Shown here: piece after piece, positions 35,766 to 43,567 of the stretch
Layout of the letters: each line of letters starts with the position of its first letter
Numbering within the stretch: position 1 is the first letter of the stretch
Program-made: the position numbers and the translations under genes
The notes under the pieces: model-generated
What the model was told of the DNA's origin: nothing
What the model saw: the letters and a program-made list of their open reading frames with translations, nothing else
Databases searched by the model: none
Assembly: GCA_903842345.1 (NCBI GenBank)
Contig: CAIMLR010000014.1
Coordinates: forward strand, 124,001 to 188,000
Direction of reading: 5' to 3'
Source: an uncultured Myxococcales bacterium
GTDB taxonomy: Bacteria; Myxococcota_A; UBA9042
DNA length: 64,000 bases

Positions 35766-38426
35766 ATGACGACGCAACGCTACGTTTACGCATTCTCAGA
35801 AGGTCGGGCGAGCCAGAAGAGCCTGCTCGGCGGCAAGGGTGCCAATCTCGCGGAGATGTGCCACATCGGCCTGCCGGTGCCGCCGGGATTCACGCTGACG
35901 ACCATCGCGTGCAACGCCTATACCGGGCTCAACGCCCTGCCCGACGGCCTGATGGACGAGGTCGCAACCGCGCTCGCGGCACTGGAAACGGCGACGGGCA
36001 AGACGCTGGGCGATCCCAAGAATCCGCTCCTGGTGTCCGTGCGCTCGGGCGCGGCGGTGTCGATGCCGGGGATGATGGATACGGTGCTGAACCTCGGTCT
36101 GAACGACGCGACGGTGCAGGGGCTGGCCGACGCGACGCAGAATCCGCGGTTTGCGTGGGACTGCTACCGCCGGTTCCTGCAAATGTTTGGCAACGTGGTG
36201 CTCGGCCTGGGACTGCACGAATTTGAGCGCGCGTTCTACGCCCGCAAGGAACAGTGCGGCGCGCAGAGCGATCCGGAAGTGCCGGCGGAAGTGCTCAAGC
36301 AGGTGGCGCACGACCATCAGGGCATCATCCAGCGCCTGACCGGCAAGCCGTTTCCGCAGGATCCGCGCGAACAGCTGCGGGCGGCGATCTGCGCCGTTTT
36401 CGAGTCGTGGAACAATCCCCGCGCCGCGGTGTATCGGCAGTTGCACAAGATTCCCGAGTCGCTGGGCACGGCTGTGAGCGTACAGTCGATGGCGTTTGGC
36501 AACCTGGGCGACGACTCCGGCACGGGCGTTGTGTTCACGCGCAATCCCAACACCGGCGACAAGGAGTTCTACGGCGAATTCCTCCTCAACGCGCAGGGTG
36601 AGGACGTCGTTGCCGGCATCCGCACGCCGCTGACCATCAGCCACCTGCAGGAGACGCTGCCTGACGCGTATCGCCAGCTGTTTGAGACCTGCGAGCTGCT
36701 GGAGCGGCACTACGCCGACATGCAGGACATTGAATTTACGGTGGAACGTGGCCGGCTCTACATGCTCCAGTGCCGCATTGGCAAGCGGACAGCGCAGGCG
36801 GCGGTGCAAATTGCCGTGGACATGGTCGCGGAAGGGCTGATTGAGAAGGAGCAGGCGTTGCTGCGCGTCGATCCGTCGCAAATTGAGACACTGCTGCACC
36901 GGCGTATCGACCCGAAGGCGCAGCTCGACGTGATCGCGACGGGCTTGCCGGCGAGTCCGGGCGCGGCGACGGGCGTGATGGTCATGGACCCGGACGAGGC
37001 GGTCAAACAGCAGAAGGAAGGCCACAAAGTCATCCTCGTGCGGCATGAAACGACGCCGGATGACATCCACGGCATGGTCGCGAGCGAAGGCGTGCTGACC
37101 GCGCGCGGCGGCATGACGTGTCACGCGGCGATCGTCGCGCGCGGCATGGGCAAACCGTGCATCGTCGGCTGCGAAGCGCTGCGCCTGGACATGGCCGCGG
37201 GCACCCTGCGGGCGGGCGGACGCACGGTCAAGGTCGGTGACATCATTGCGATCGACGGCGGCACCGGGCGGGTCATCCTCGGCGATGTGCCGTTGGTCGA
37301 CGCGCAACTGTCGCCGGCGTTCCAGAAGCTGCTCGGGTGGGCCGATGCGTTGCGTAGGCTCGGTGTGCGCGCCAATGCCGACAATCCGGCGGACGCGCAA
37401 AAGGCGCGGGCGTTTGGCGCGGAGGGCATCGGCCTGTGCCGCACGGAACACATGTTCGGCCAAGGCGGCCACGAACCCGAACGGATGGCGGCGGTCCAGG
37501 AGATGATCCTCGCGGAGACGTTTGAGGATCGCGAACGCGCGCTGGAGAAGCTGTTCCCGATGCAGCTTGGCGATTTCCTCGGGATCTTCCGCGCCATGGC
37601 GCCGTTTCCCGTGACGATTCGCCTGCTGGACCCGCCGCTGCACGAATTCCTGCCCGCGGAGGAAGACCTGGCGGTGGAAGTTGCCGTCGCGCACGCGCTC
37701 AACCGCGATCCGGGGCGCGCCGCCGTCCTGCTGCGCAAGGTGCGGGCGTTGGCGGAGACCAATCCGATGCTCGGCTTTCGCGGTGTGCGGCTCGGCATCG
37801 TCTATCCGGAGATCTACGAGATGCAGGTGCGGGCGATCCTGACGGCCGCGAAGCAGCTGACCGATGCGGGCGTCACGGTGCACGCGGAGATCATGGTGCC
37901 GCTCGTCGGGCACGTGGCGGAACTGATCCCGATTCGCCAGATGATTGAGGCGGTCGCGCGCGAGGTGGCGCCGGATCTGAAGTTCCTGATCGGGACCATG
38001 ATTGAGGTGCCGCGGGCGGCGCTCACGGCGGACGAAATCGCGCCGTACGCCGACTTCTTCTCGTTTGGCACCAATGATCTGACGCAGACGACGTTTGGCT
38101 ACAGCCGCGACGACGCGGAAGGCCGCTTCCTCGCGCATTACGTCGCGCAGAAGCTGCTGCCGGAGAATCCATTCGTGGCGCTCGACCAGAAAGGCGTGGG
38201 CAAACTGGTCAAGATGGCGGCCGAGCTGGGGCGCGCGGCGCATCCGGGCATCAAGCTGGGCATCTGCGGCGAACACGGCGGCGAGCCCTCGTCCATCGAT
38301 TTCTGCCACCGCATCGGCCTGAGCTACGTCTCCTGCTCGCCATTCCGCGTCCCGGTCGCCCGCCTCGCCGCAGCGCAGTGCGCGGTGCGTGAGAGCGGAA
38401 TGCAAGTCTCCGGCTCGGCCATCTGA
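35766..38426 (+). CDS. ppdK: Pyruvate, phosphate dikinase
   Basis: An 886-residue enzyme, typical for bacterial PPDK (pyruvate + ATP + Pi to PEP + AMP + PPi, reversible). The N-terminal ATP-grasp domain starts YAFSEGRASQKSLLGGKGANLAEM and contains SVRSGAAVSMPGMMDTVLNLG. The phospho-His domain has GGMTCHAAIVARGMGKPC at about 446-463, with the Thr that the regulatory protein would modify two residues before the His. The C-terminal barrel has SFGTNDLTQTTFGYSRDD and GICGEHGGEPSSI. The upstream gene encodes its regulator. The sequence after the stop carries a separate sigma54-driven RNA, not a further protein gene. Confidence 0.97.
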   Translation: MTTQRYVYAFSEGRASQKSLLGGKGANLAEMCHIGLPVPPGFTLTTIACNAYTGLNALPDGLMDEVATALAALETATGKTLGDPKNPLLVSVRSGAAVSMPGMMDTVLNLGLNDATVQGLADATQNPRFAWDCYRRFLQMFGNVVLGLGLHEFERAFYARKEQCGAQSDPEVPAEVLKQVAHDHQGIIQRLTGKPFPQDPREQLRAAICAVFESWNNPRAAVYRQLHKIPESLGTAVSVQSMAFGNLGDDSGTGVVFTRNPNTGDKEFYGEFLLNAQGEDVVAGIRTPLTISHLQETLPDAYRQLFETCELLERHYADMQDIEFTVERGRLYMLQCRIGKRTAQAAVQIAVDMVAEGLIEKEQALLRVDPSQIETLLHRRIDPKAQLDVIATGLPASPGAATGVMVMDPDEAVKQQKEGHKVILVRHETTPDDIHGMVASEGVLTARGGMTCHAAIVARGMGKPCIVGCEALRLDMAAGTLRAGGRTVKVGDIIAIDGGTGRVILGDVPLVDAQLSPAFQKLLGWADALRRLGVRANADNPADAQKARAFGAEGIGLCRTEHMFGQGGHEPERMAAVQEMILAETFEDRERALEKLFPMQLGDFLGIFRAMAPFPVTIRLLDPPLHEFLPAEEDLAVEVAVAHALNRDPGRAAVLLRKVRALAETNPMLGFRGVRLGIVYPEIYEMQVRAILTAAKQLTDAGVTVHAEIMVPLVGHVAELIPIRQMIEAVAREVAPDLKFLIGTMIEVPRAALTADEIAPYADFFSFGTNDLTQTTFGYSRDDAEGRFLAHYVAQKLLPENPFVALDQKGVGKLVKMAAELGRAAHPGIKLGICGEHGGEPSSIDFCHRIGLSYVSCSPFRVPVARLAAAQCAVRESGMQVSGSAI

Positions 38427-38508
38427 GCCGGACGGTCGCGGCCAAGCGCCGTCCTGCGCGGCACGCTGTATCGATTGGGCGCCAACTCGATGCAGCGCGC
38501 GACCGGCG

Positions 38509-38564
38509 TGTCTCAATTTGCAACACACACTTGGCGGGTCGGCGGCCAGTATCAATTAGAGACA
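38509..38564. promoter_or_regulatory. Inverted half-sites upstream of the small RNA promoter (possible UAS)
   Basis: TGTCTCAATT (38509-38518) and its near-complement AATTAGAGACA (38554-38564) face each other 126-181 bp before the predicted RNA start, the right range for a sigma54 enhancer. The long spacing between half-sites is unusual, so a dimer of dimers or two separate sites would be needed. Confidence 0.4.
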
Positions 38565-38630
38565 GAATTCGGCCACTTGGCGTCCGCGCCCGCGCGGCCC
38601 TGACACCACAAAACATTCCCATCACGTTGA

Positions 38631-38643
38631 TATCAAACACTTA
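38631..38643 (+). promoter_or_regulatory. IHF-consensus match before the small RNA promoter
   Basis: TATCAAACACTTA fits the IHF consensus WATCAANNNNTTR at every position. It lies between the candidate enhancer and the -24 box, at about -47 to -59, where IHF typically bends DNA in sigma54 promoters. It overlaps a perfect TTGATATCAA palindrome (38627-38636). Confidence 0.55.
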
Positions 38644-38663
38644 TCAAGACGGCGCCGACATGT

Positions 38664-38679
38664 TGGCATGAAGCTTGCA
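38664..38679 (+). promoter_or_regulatory. Sigma54 promoter of a predicted small RNA
   Basis: TGGCATGAAGCTTGCA matches TGGCACGNNNNTTGCA with one change (CAT for CAC) at exact 12-base spacing. It is the same -24 variant as in the sulfur operon promoter. The predicted start is near 38690. No credible protein gene begins downstream before the terminator. Confidence 0.82.
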
Positions 38680-38689
38680 TTGATTCAGG

Positions 38690-38940
38690 AGCGAGTGAGC
38701 TGAATCCCTATGACTTCCATGAACTCCTTTCACCAACTCCTTTCACCCTGCGACGGGTCTCGGCCCGTTAGCGCCCCCACGGGCGCGTAGCATCGACTGC
38801 TCTGCCGGCTCTCCATCGTTAGGGAGTGGAGACCCGGAAGCGAAAGCTGCAGTCGCAAAGCGCGCGCCCCCTTCCACCAAGAAACTCTCGCTCCAGGCTG
38901 AGGCGACCGTGACGAAAGTCCGGTCGCCTTCGCCTTTTTT
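38690..38940 (+). ncRNA. Predicted structured sigma54-dependent small RNA
   Basis: About 250 nt from the predicted sigma54 start to an intrinsic terminator, in the gap between ppdK and the converging serB. The 5' part carries two tandem copies of AACTCCTTTCACC (38722-38747), which resemble the 16S anti-Shine-Dalgarno sequence. A long-range stem follows: TGCGAC (38749-38754) pairs with GTCGCA (38852-38857), and GGGTCTC (38755-38761) pairs with GAGACCC (38829-38835). Enclosed or adjoining hairpins are GCCCGT/ACGGGC (38763-38784), CTCTC/GGGAG (38810-38826) and AGC-GAAA-GCT (38839-38848), a GNRA tetraloop. A 26-codon frame from ATG 38710 exists, but without a ribosome-binding site. I do not recognise an Rfam family. 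Interpretation as a trans-acting RNA is inference. Confidence 0.65.
38901..38940 (+). terminator. Intrinsic terminator of the small RNA
   Basis: AGGCGACCG (38901-38909) pairs with CGGTCGCCT (38921-38929). Five bases later comes T6 (38935-38940). An alternative register pairs GGCGA with TCGCC directly before the T-run. The T-run is on the plus strand only, so it serves the RNA and not serB. Confidence 0.75.
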
Positions 38941-39000
38941 GGCGCTGCGCTTCGCTTCGGGGATGGAGTGGCTTTGCGCTCTCGCACGTCGCTGGGAAAA

Positions 39001-40209
39001 TCAGATCGCGTTGGCCTCGGCGTCGCGAATCCCCAACAGATACAGGATCGCGTCCAGGTTCCGCTGATTCACCACGTACTTCGCTTGCTCGCGGACAACC
39101 TGCTTCGCGTTGAACGCGATGCCCAAGCCGGCGCGGTTCAACATGTCCAGGTCGTTGGCGCCGTCGCCGATCGCGATCACTTGCTCCAGCGCGATTCGCT
39201 CGGTCGCAGCGATCTGCTCCAGCAGTTCCGCCTTGCGCTGGCGATTGACGATGGCGCCCAACACGCGCCCGGTCAGCTTGCCGTTGACGATCTCCAGCTC
39301 GTTGGCGAACGCGTAGTCCAAGCCGAGGCGCGCGCGGATCGGTTCGGCGACCTCGATGAAGCCACCGGAGATCACGGCCAGGCGGTAGCCAAGCCGCTTC
39401 AGCACGCGGATCAGCGACTCGGCGCCCGGCGTCAGGTGAATCACGTCTTGCACTTCCGTCAGGATGCTTGCCGGCGCGCCCTTGAGCAGCATCACGCGTT
39501 CCCGCAGGGCGTCGTCAAAGTGCAGTTCACCGTTCATCGCGCGGTGGGTGATCGCAGCAACCTTGTCAAACACGCCGTACTTACGGGCCAATTCATCGAT
39601 TACTTCCTGCTGGATCAGCGTCGAATCCATGTCCATCACGACGAGGCGCTTGGACCGCCGCATCAGGCCTTCGCGTTGCAGCGCCACGTCACAGCCGAGC
39701 AGCGCCTGCATTTGCAGCAGATCGCACTTCAGCCCCGCGTCGTCGCCGGCGTTGCCCTCGGCGGACAGGATCAGTTCGATCGACAGCAGGCTCGCGTCGG
39801 ACAACCGGTGGATGTTGTCGATCGTGAAACCGCGCGCTGCGGCGTAACCCGCTGCGATCGCGAGCATTTCCGCGGAGACTTGCGGCGCCAACAGCGTGAC
39901 GGCCCAACTGTGCCGATCGGGCAGCGCAGCGCGCTTCTGGCGATCGACAAAGCGGAACGCGATCTGCACGTCCAGGTCCGCGGCCAGCTTGCGCAGCTCC
40001 TCCTGCAGTTCAGCGGTCGCGGGATGCGTCTCCGCGGCGTCGGCCAGCAGGTTCAGCGTCAGGTTGCCCTGGACGACCACTTGCTCCACATCGAGCAACT
40101 GCACCGACTTGCGGGCGAGAAGGCCCGCAATTTCAGCGGTCAAGCCGGCGCGATCGGCGCCTGTGAGGACAATCAGGAGCGCGGTAGGATGGAATGCGGG
40201 AATCGTCAT
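39001..40209 (-). CDS. serB: Phosphoserine phosphatase with N-terminal ACT domains
   Basis: A 402-residue cytoplasmic enzyme for the last step of serine synthesis. Residues about 10-170 contain two ACT-like regulatory domains (LIVLTGADRAGLTAEIAGLLA and a second copy). The HAD phosphatase core follows: motif I VVMDMDSTLIQQEVIDELA, motif II VISGGF, motif III and IV GDGANDLDMLNRAGLGIAFNAK. The start is ATG 40209; a TTG nine bases earlier is less likely. It is divergent from prmC, with 98 bp between them. Long SerB proteins with ACT domains are known in actinobacteria and some proteobacteria. Confidence 0.95.
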   Translation of the reverse strand: MTIPAFHPTALLIVLTGADRAGLTAEIAGLLARKSVQLLDVEQVVVQGNLTLNLLADAAETHPATAELQEELRKLAADLDVQIAFRFVDRQKRAALPDRHSWAVTLLAPQVSAEMLAIAAGYAAARGFTIDNIHRLSDASLLSIELILSAEGNAGDDAGLKCDLLQMQALLGCDVALQREGLMRRSKRLVVMDMDSTLIQQEVIDELARKYGVFDKVAAITHRAMNGELHFDDALRERVMLLKGAPASILTEVQDVIHLTPGAESLIRVLKRLGYRLAVISGGFIEVAEPIRARLGLDYAFANELEIVNGKLTGRVLGAIVNRQRKAELLEQIAATERIALEQVIAIGDGANDLDMLNRAGLGIAFNAKQVVREQAKYVVNQRNLDAILYLLGIRDAEANAI

Positions 40210-40307
40210 GGCGGCCAAAGTTTCGCATGCCGCATCGCGTCATTCAAGCCGCGGAGGTTGCAACGCGGCGGCCGCTGTGGCACTCCCGTGACGCTCAGGG
40301 GGCTTGT

Positions 40308-41189
40308 GTGACCGACGACATCTGGACCATTCAACGGCTGCGCGACTGGACGTGCGACTACCTGCAGAAGCACGGGTCGCCGACGCCGCGGCTGGACGCC
40401 GATTTGCTGCTGGGCGAAGTGCTGAAATTGCCGCGCCTACAAATCCTGATGCGGCTGGAACAAGCTGTACTCAAAGATGAACTGGCGCAGTTCAAGGGAT
40501 TGGTCAAGCGGCGATCGGCGCGCGAGCCGGTCGCTTACATTCTCGGTCGACGGGCGTTTCACGATCTGGAGCTGCGGGTGGACGCGCGCGTCCTTGTGCC
40601 GCGGCCGGAAACGGAGTCGCTTGTCGACGCGCTGCTGCTCTTTCTGAAGGAGCCGACTGCGCCGGAGGGGCCGGTGCTGGACCTCTGCACAGGCTCGGGC
40701 GCGATCGCGCTGGCGGTGGCCAAGGCGTTGAAGCTGCGGCAGCCGGAGCGCCCGATCGTGGCGACGGACGTCAGCGCGCCGGCTTTGGAAGTGGCGGCGC
40801 AGAACGCGGCGCTGCTGGAACTGCCCGTGCAGCTGCTGGCCGGCGATCTGTGGAGCGCCCTGCCCGCTGGCCAGCGATTCGCCGTTGTGGCAAGCAATCC
40901 GCCGTACGTGCTGCACGACGCGATCGCGGGCCTGGACCCGGACGTGCGCGCCTGGGAGCCGCATGTGGCGCTGGATGGCGGCGTGGACGGTCTGGACATC
41001 CTGCGGCGGATCGCCGAGCAAGCCGCAGCGCGCCTGCTGCCGGGAGGCCTGCTGGTTGTGGAGTTGGGCAGTCCGGCCCAGGGGCGCGCGTTCATCGACG
41101 TGCTGGCGGCGCATGGCCTGCCCGGCGGCAAGGTTGAGCTGATCACGGAAGGGCCGACGAGCCTCGTGCTGGTGCGCGCGCCCGACTAG
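40308..41189 (+). CDS. prmC: Peptide chain release factor N5-glutamine methyltransferase
   Basis: A 293-residue SAM-dependent methyltransferase that modifies the GGQ glutamine of release factors. GTG 40308 was chosen because AGGGGG lies about 6 bases upstream; the open frame further upstream overlaps the serB promoter. The N-terminal helical domain has TPRLDADLLLGEVLKLPRLQIL. The SAM site is LDLCTGSGAIALAVAKAL and the catalytic motif SNPPYV, near residue 200. RRAFHDLELRVDARVLVPRPETE is the family-specific segment. It is followed by a TTGCG-CTAT-CGCAA dyad (41225-41238). Confidence 0.94.
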   Translation: MTDDIWTIQRLRDWTCDYLQKHGSPTPRLDADLLLGEVLKLPRLQILMRLEQAVLKDELAQFKGLVKRRSAREPVAYILGRRAFHDLELRVDARVLVPRPETESLVDALLLFLKEPTAPEGPVLDLCTGSGAIALAVAKALKLRQPERPIVATDVSAPALEVAAQNAALLELPVQLLAGDLWSALPAGQRFAVVASNPPYVLHDAIAGLDPDVRAWEPHVALDGGVDGLDILRRIAEQAAARLLPGGLLVVELGSPAQGRAFIDVLAAHGLPGGKVELITEGPTSLVLVRAPD

Positions 41190-41294
41190 CCGCCCACGCG
41201 ACATTCCTGACCGCCCGGGCGACGTTGCGCTATCGCAAAGCCGCAACTTCAGCTAAGAAAGCGCAGGGGGCGGCCCCCAACGACGGAGATGAGG

Positions 41295-42122
41295 ATGGCA
41301 GTGGATGCGCGACGCTTGGCGGTCATCACCGGGGCTTCTGCCGGTCTTGGCGCTGATTTTGCTCGGCAATTGGCAGCGCAAGGCTGGCATCTTGTGCTCG
41401 TAGCGCGGCGGCTTGATCGGCTCCAGGCGCTGGCAGACGAGATCCGCAACGCCCATCGCGACCTCGAGGTCGAAGTCATCGCCCTGGATCTGGACTTGCC
41501 GGACGCACCTGCGGCGCTGCTGGATCGCGCGACGACGCGGAATCGCCAGGTGCACGCGCTGATCAACAACGCGGGGTTTGGCACGTACGGGCCGTTTGAA
41601 GAGCTGGCGTGGGAGCGCCAGCAGCAGATGTTGACGCTCAACGTGATGCGCCTCACGGAGCTGTGCTGGCTGTTTGCCCGACACATGCGCGGCCACGGCC
41701 AACCGGCGCACATCCTGAACGTCGGCTCCGTGGCGGCGTTTCAACCCACGCCGTTCTTCTCTGCCTACGGCGCCACCAAGGCGTATGTGCGCAATTTCTC
41801 TGAATCTCTGGCTTGGGAGCTGCGGGACAGCGCCATTCGGGTCTCCTGCCTCTCGCCCGGCGCGACGCGCACGGAATTTTCGGATGTCGCCGGCATCGAG
41901 ATCCCCGCGCTGTCCGACCATGCACAGATGGAGTCAGCCGCCGTCGTCCGCATTGGCATCGCCGGCATGTTGGCCGGCAAGCCGCAGATCGTGCCGGGCT
42001 TCGTCAACATCCTGACCGCGCTCATCAGCCGCCTGTTGCCGCGCCGGCTCCTGGCCTGGGGAGCCGTCCTCGCGATGGGCGGCCGCGCGACGATGCGCAA
42101 CAAAAACGGAGGCCCATCGTGA
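41295..42122 (+). CDS. Short-chain dehydrogenase/reductase
   Basis: A 275-residue classical SDR. The cofactor motif GASAGLG lies near residues 13-19, NNAG near 90, and the catalytic Ser and YGATK near 143-161. VLVARR after the second strand suggests NADP preference. The C-terminal hydrophobic stretch ILTALISRLLPRRLLAWGAVLAMGG indicates membrane association, as in the DltE/acyl-CoA reductase-like branch acting on lipids. ATG 41295 has CGGAG 6 bases upstream; the ATG at 41289 is too close to it. The stop overlaps the next start (TGATG), so it is coupled to the DUF4442 gene. Confidence 0.9.
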   Translation: MAVDARRLAVITGASAGLGADFARQLAAQGWHLVLVARRLDRLQALADEIRNAHRDLEVEVIALDLDLPDAPAALLDRATTRNRQVHALINNAGFGTYGPFEELAWERQQQMLTLNVMRLTELCWLFARHMRGHGQPAHILNVGSVAAFQPTPFFSAYGATKAYVRNFSESLAWELRDSAIRVSCLSPGATRTEFSDVAGIEIPALSDHAQMESAAVVRIGIAGMLAGKPQIVPGFVNILTALISRLLPRRLLAWGAVLAMGGRATMRNKNGGPS

Positions 42123-42649
42123 TGCTGCAAGGCTGGTTCCAACGCACGCCTGCGGGCCTGCGAAGCGCGTTTGTCCGCGCGGTGAACCTCTATCCGCCGT
42201 TCATCGGCGCGGGCATCCGCATCACGGAAGTCGCGCCCGACCTCAGCAGCTTCGCCGTTGAAATGCGCCTGCTGCCGTGGAACCGCAACGCTGGCGGTGT
42301 GCACCTCGGCGGATCGATCTACGCCATGTGCGATCCGTTCTTTCACGTCGCGCTGACGCAACAGCTCGGTCCCGACTACCTGATCTGGGACAAGACCGCG
42401 CGCATCGACTTCCGCCGGCCCGGGCGCGGCACGGTCCGCGCGGAATTTGCGATCTCGCCCGCGCAGGTCGCCGCCATCCGCGCGCAGGTGGAGCGACACG
42501 GCAAGAGCGAGCCGACCTTTGCGACAGAAGTGCTTGGACCGGCAGGAGAAGTCGTCGCGACCGTGCACAAGGACCTTTGGGTGAAAAAGAAAGTGGCGAG
42601 GTCGCCAGCAGCCAAGACGGAGCCCCATCATGTCCCTCCCACCGCGTGA
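42122..42649 (+). CDS. DUF4442 hotdog-fold thioesterase-like protein
   Basis: A 175-residue protein resembling DUF4442, a hotdog-fold family related to PaaI acyl-CoA thioesterases. The characteristic segment is LLPWNRNAGGVHLGGSIYAMCDPFFHVAL (about residues 50-80), followed by WDKTARIDFRRPGRG. GGAGG precedes the start. It is translationally coupled to the SDR gene, which suggests that both act on an acyl thioester or lipid intermediate. The 3' end overlaps the next gene by 20 bp. Confidence 0.85.
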   Translation: MLQGWFQRTPAGLRSAFVRAVNLYPPFIGAGIRITEVAPDLSSFAVEMRLLPWNRNAGGVHLGGSIYAMCDPFFHVALTQQLGPDYLIWDKTARIDFRRPGRGTVRAEFAISPAQVAAIRAQVERHGKSEPTFATEVLGPAGEVVATVHKDLWVKKKVARSPAAKTEPHHVPPTA

Positions 42650-43142
42650 TCCGCGTCTGAAAGAGCGCGCCGAGACACCCACGGATCCGTACGCTGACTT
42701 CGATCTCAAGGACGATCCGCACGCGCGTTTCATCGCCGCGCGCAGCCGTCGCGCCCACGAGTCCACCGGCGGCCTGACGCAATTCTTCGGCGGCGTCGCG
42801 GCCTTTGGCATTGGCACATACATGCTTTTCGCGCGCGTCATGGTCAGCGCGGGCATTTCGGGCGCGGGCATGTTCGGCGTCGGCTTCGGCAGCGGGCCGC
42901 ACGTGGGCATGACGCTCCTGCCGTTCATCGCCGGGATCATCGTACTCTTCGTTCAGGGCAGCGGCGTCCTGGGCTGGGGCTTGATGGGCGGCGGCATCGC
43001 GCTCTTGATCGTGCAGATCATCGCCAGCATGCAAATGCACTTCCTGGCGACGTCGCTGCCGATGGTCCTGTTGATCGTCGGACTCATGGCCTCAGGCATC
43101 GGCCTGATGGCCCGATCGCTGCGCGGCGACGACGGGCAATAG
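42630..43142 (+). CDS. Hypothetical integral membrane protein
   Basis: A 170-residue protein with a polar N-terminus (about 45 residues, rich in charged residues) and four Gly-rich hydrophobic helices. I do not recognise a family. It overlaps the DUF4442 gene by 20 bp and is probably in the same operon. The Gly-rich helices (GVGFGSGPHVGMTLLPFIAG) could be a small pore or scaffold, but nothing supports a specific function. Confidence 0.7.
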   Translation: MSLPPRDPRLKERAETPTDPYADFDLKDDPHARFIAARSRRAHESTGGLTQFFGGVAAFGIGTYMLFARVMVSAGISGAGMFGVGFGSGPHVGMTLLPFIAGIIVLFVQGSGVLGWGLMGGGIALLIVQIIASMQMHFLATSLPMVLLIVGLMASGIGLMARSLRGDDGQ

Positions 43143-43147
43143 CTAAG

Positions 43148-43357
43148 CTACTTGGCGAATTCGTTGCGGTTTGTGCAACCCTGCGGACAGTGATAGCAGG
43201 CGGAACGCTTGTCATCAAACGCGTTCGCGTCGAGGTAGTCCTCCAGACAACGTTCGATCGTCAGGCGCCGACGGCGCGGCCGACAGTAGAACTCATTGTC
43301 CAAGGTCATGCGCTCCGAACGAACGCGGCGTACTTCCTGGATCTCGGCGAGAGTCAT
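43148..43357 (-). CDS. Small cysteine-containing protein
   Basis: A 69-residue protein from ATG 43357 (GAGG 5 bases upstream). A longer version to GTG 43498 (116 residues) is possible, but it would include the promoter at 43418-43446. It has a basic middle (YCRPRRRRLTIERCLEDYLDAN) and a C-terminal YHCPQGCTNR, so five cysteines in total, with C-x2-C-x3-C at the end. It may bind zinc or an Fe-S cluster. I do not recognise the family. It is divergent from the Rrf2-type regulator, and the palindrome at its -35 box suggests repression by that or another regulator. Confidence 0.6.
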   Translation of the reverse strand: MTLAEIQEVRRVRSERMTLDNEFYCRPRRRRLTIERCLEDYLDANAFDDKRSACYHCPQGCTNRNEFAK

Positions 43358-43417
43358 GGCGGCCTCGGGGCGGCTGGCACGTTGATTTTTGAACTCGGAC
43401 CAAATCGGTCCTGTTTC

Positions 43418-43447
43418 AAAGTAAGCTACCACTTGACCGTCGTCAAG
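43418..43447 (-). promoter_or_regulatory. Sigma70 promoter with overlapping operator for the small Cys protein
   Basis: The minus strand reads TTGACG (43446-43441), 17 bases, then TACTTT (43423-43418). The perfect inverted repeat CTTGACCGTCGTCAAG (43432-43447) covers the -35 box, and a second dyad, GGACC-AAATC-GGTCC, lies just downstream (about 43397-43411). The layout indicates repression by a dimeric regulator; the divergent Rrf2 protein is the nearest candidate. Confidence 0.6.
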
Positions 43448-43567
43448 CCCCTCTATGATGCACGTCTGGTTCCCTTGGATGCGCGGCAAGCACTTCACAC
43501 TTCAACACACTCAGGGCACAAACGGGGAATACATAAGGGAGTGGGCGCTATCGCCCAAGGTTCACGT

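Noticed and set aside
35796-38555. Open frame of about 919 codons on the minus strand opposite ppdK
   Set aside because: The translation is dominated by Arg, His and Gln without domain motifs. It is the typical GC-rich antisense shadow of the well-identified ppdK gene.
38710-38790. 26-codon frame within the predicted small RNA
   Set aside because: No ribosome-binding site at a proper distance, and the sequence is better explained by tandem anti-Shine-Dalgarno-like repeats and base pairing. A short peptide cannot be fully excluded.
38749-38860. Structured region considered as a c-di-GMP-I riboswitch because of the GNRA hairpin followed by GTCGCAAAG
   Set aside because: The conserved 5' elements and receptor arm of that riboswitch are missing, and no gene lies downstream for it to control.
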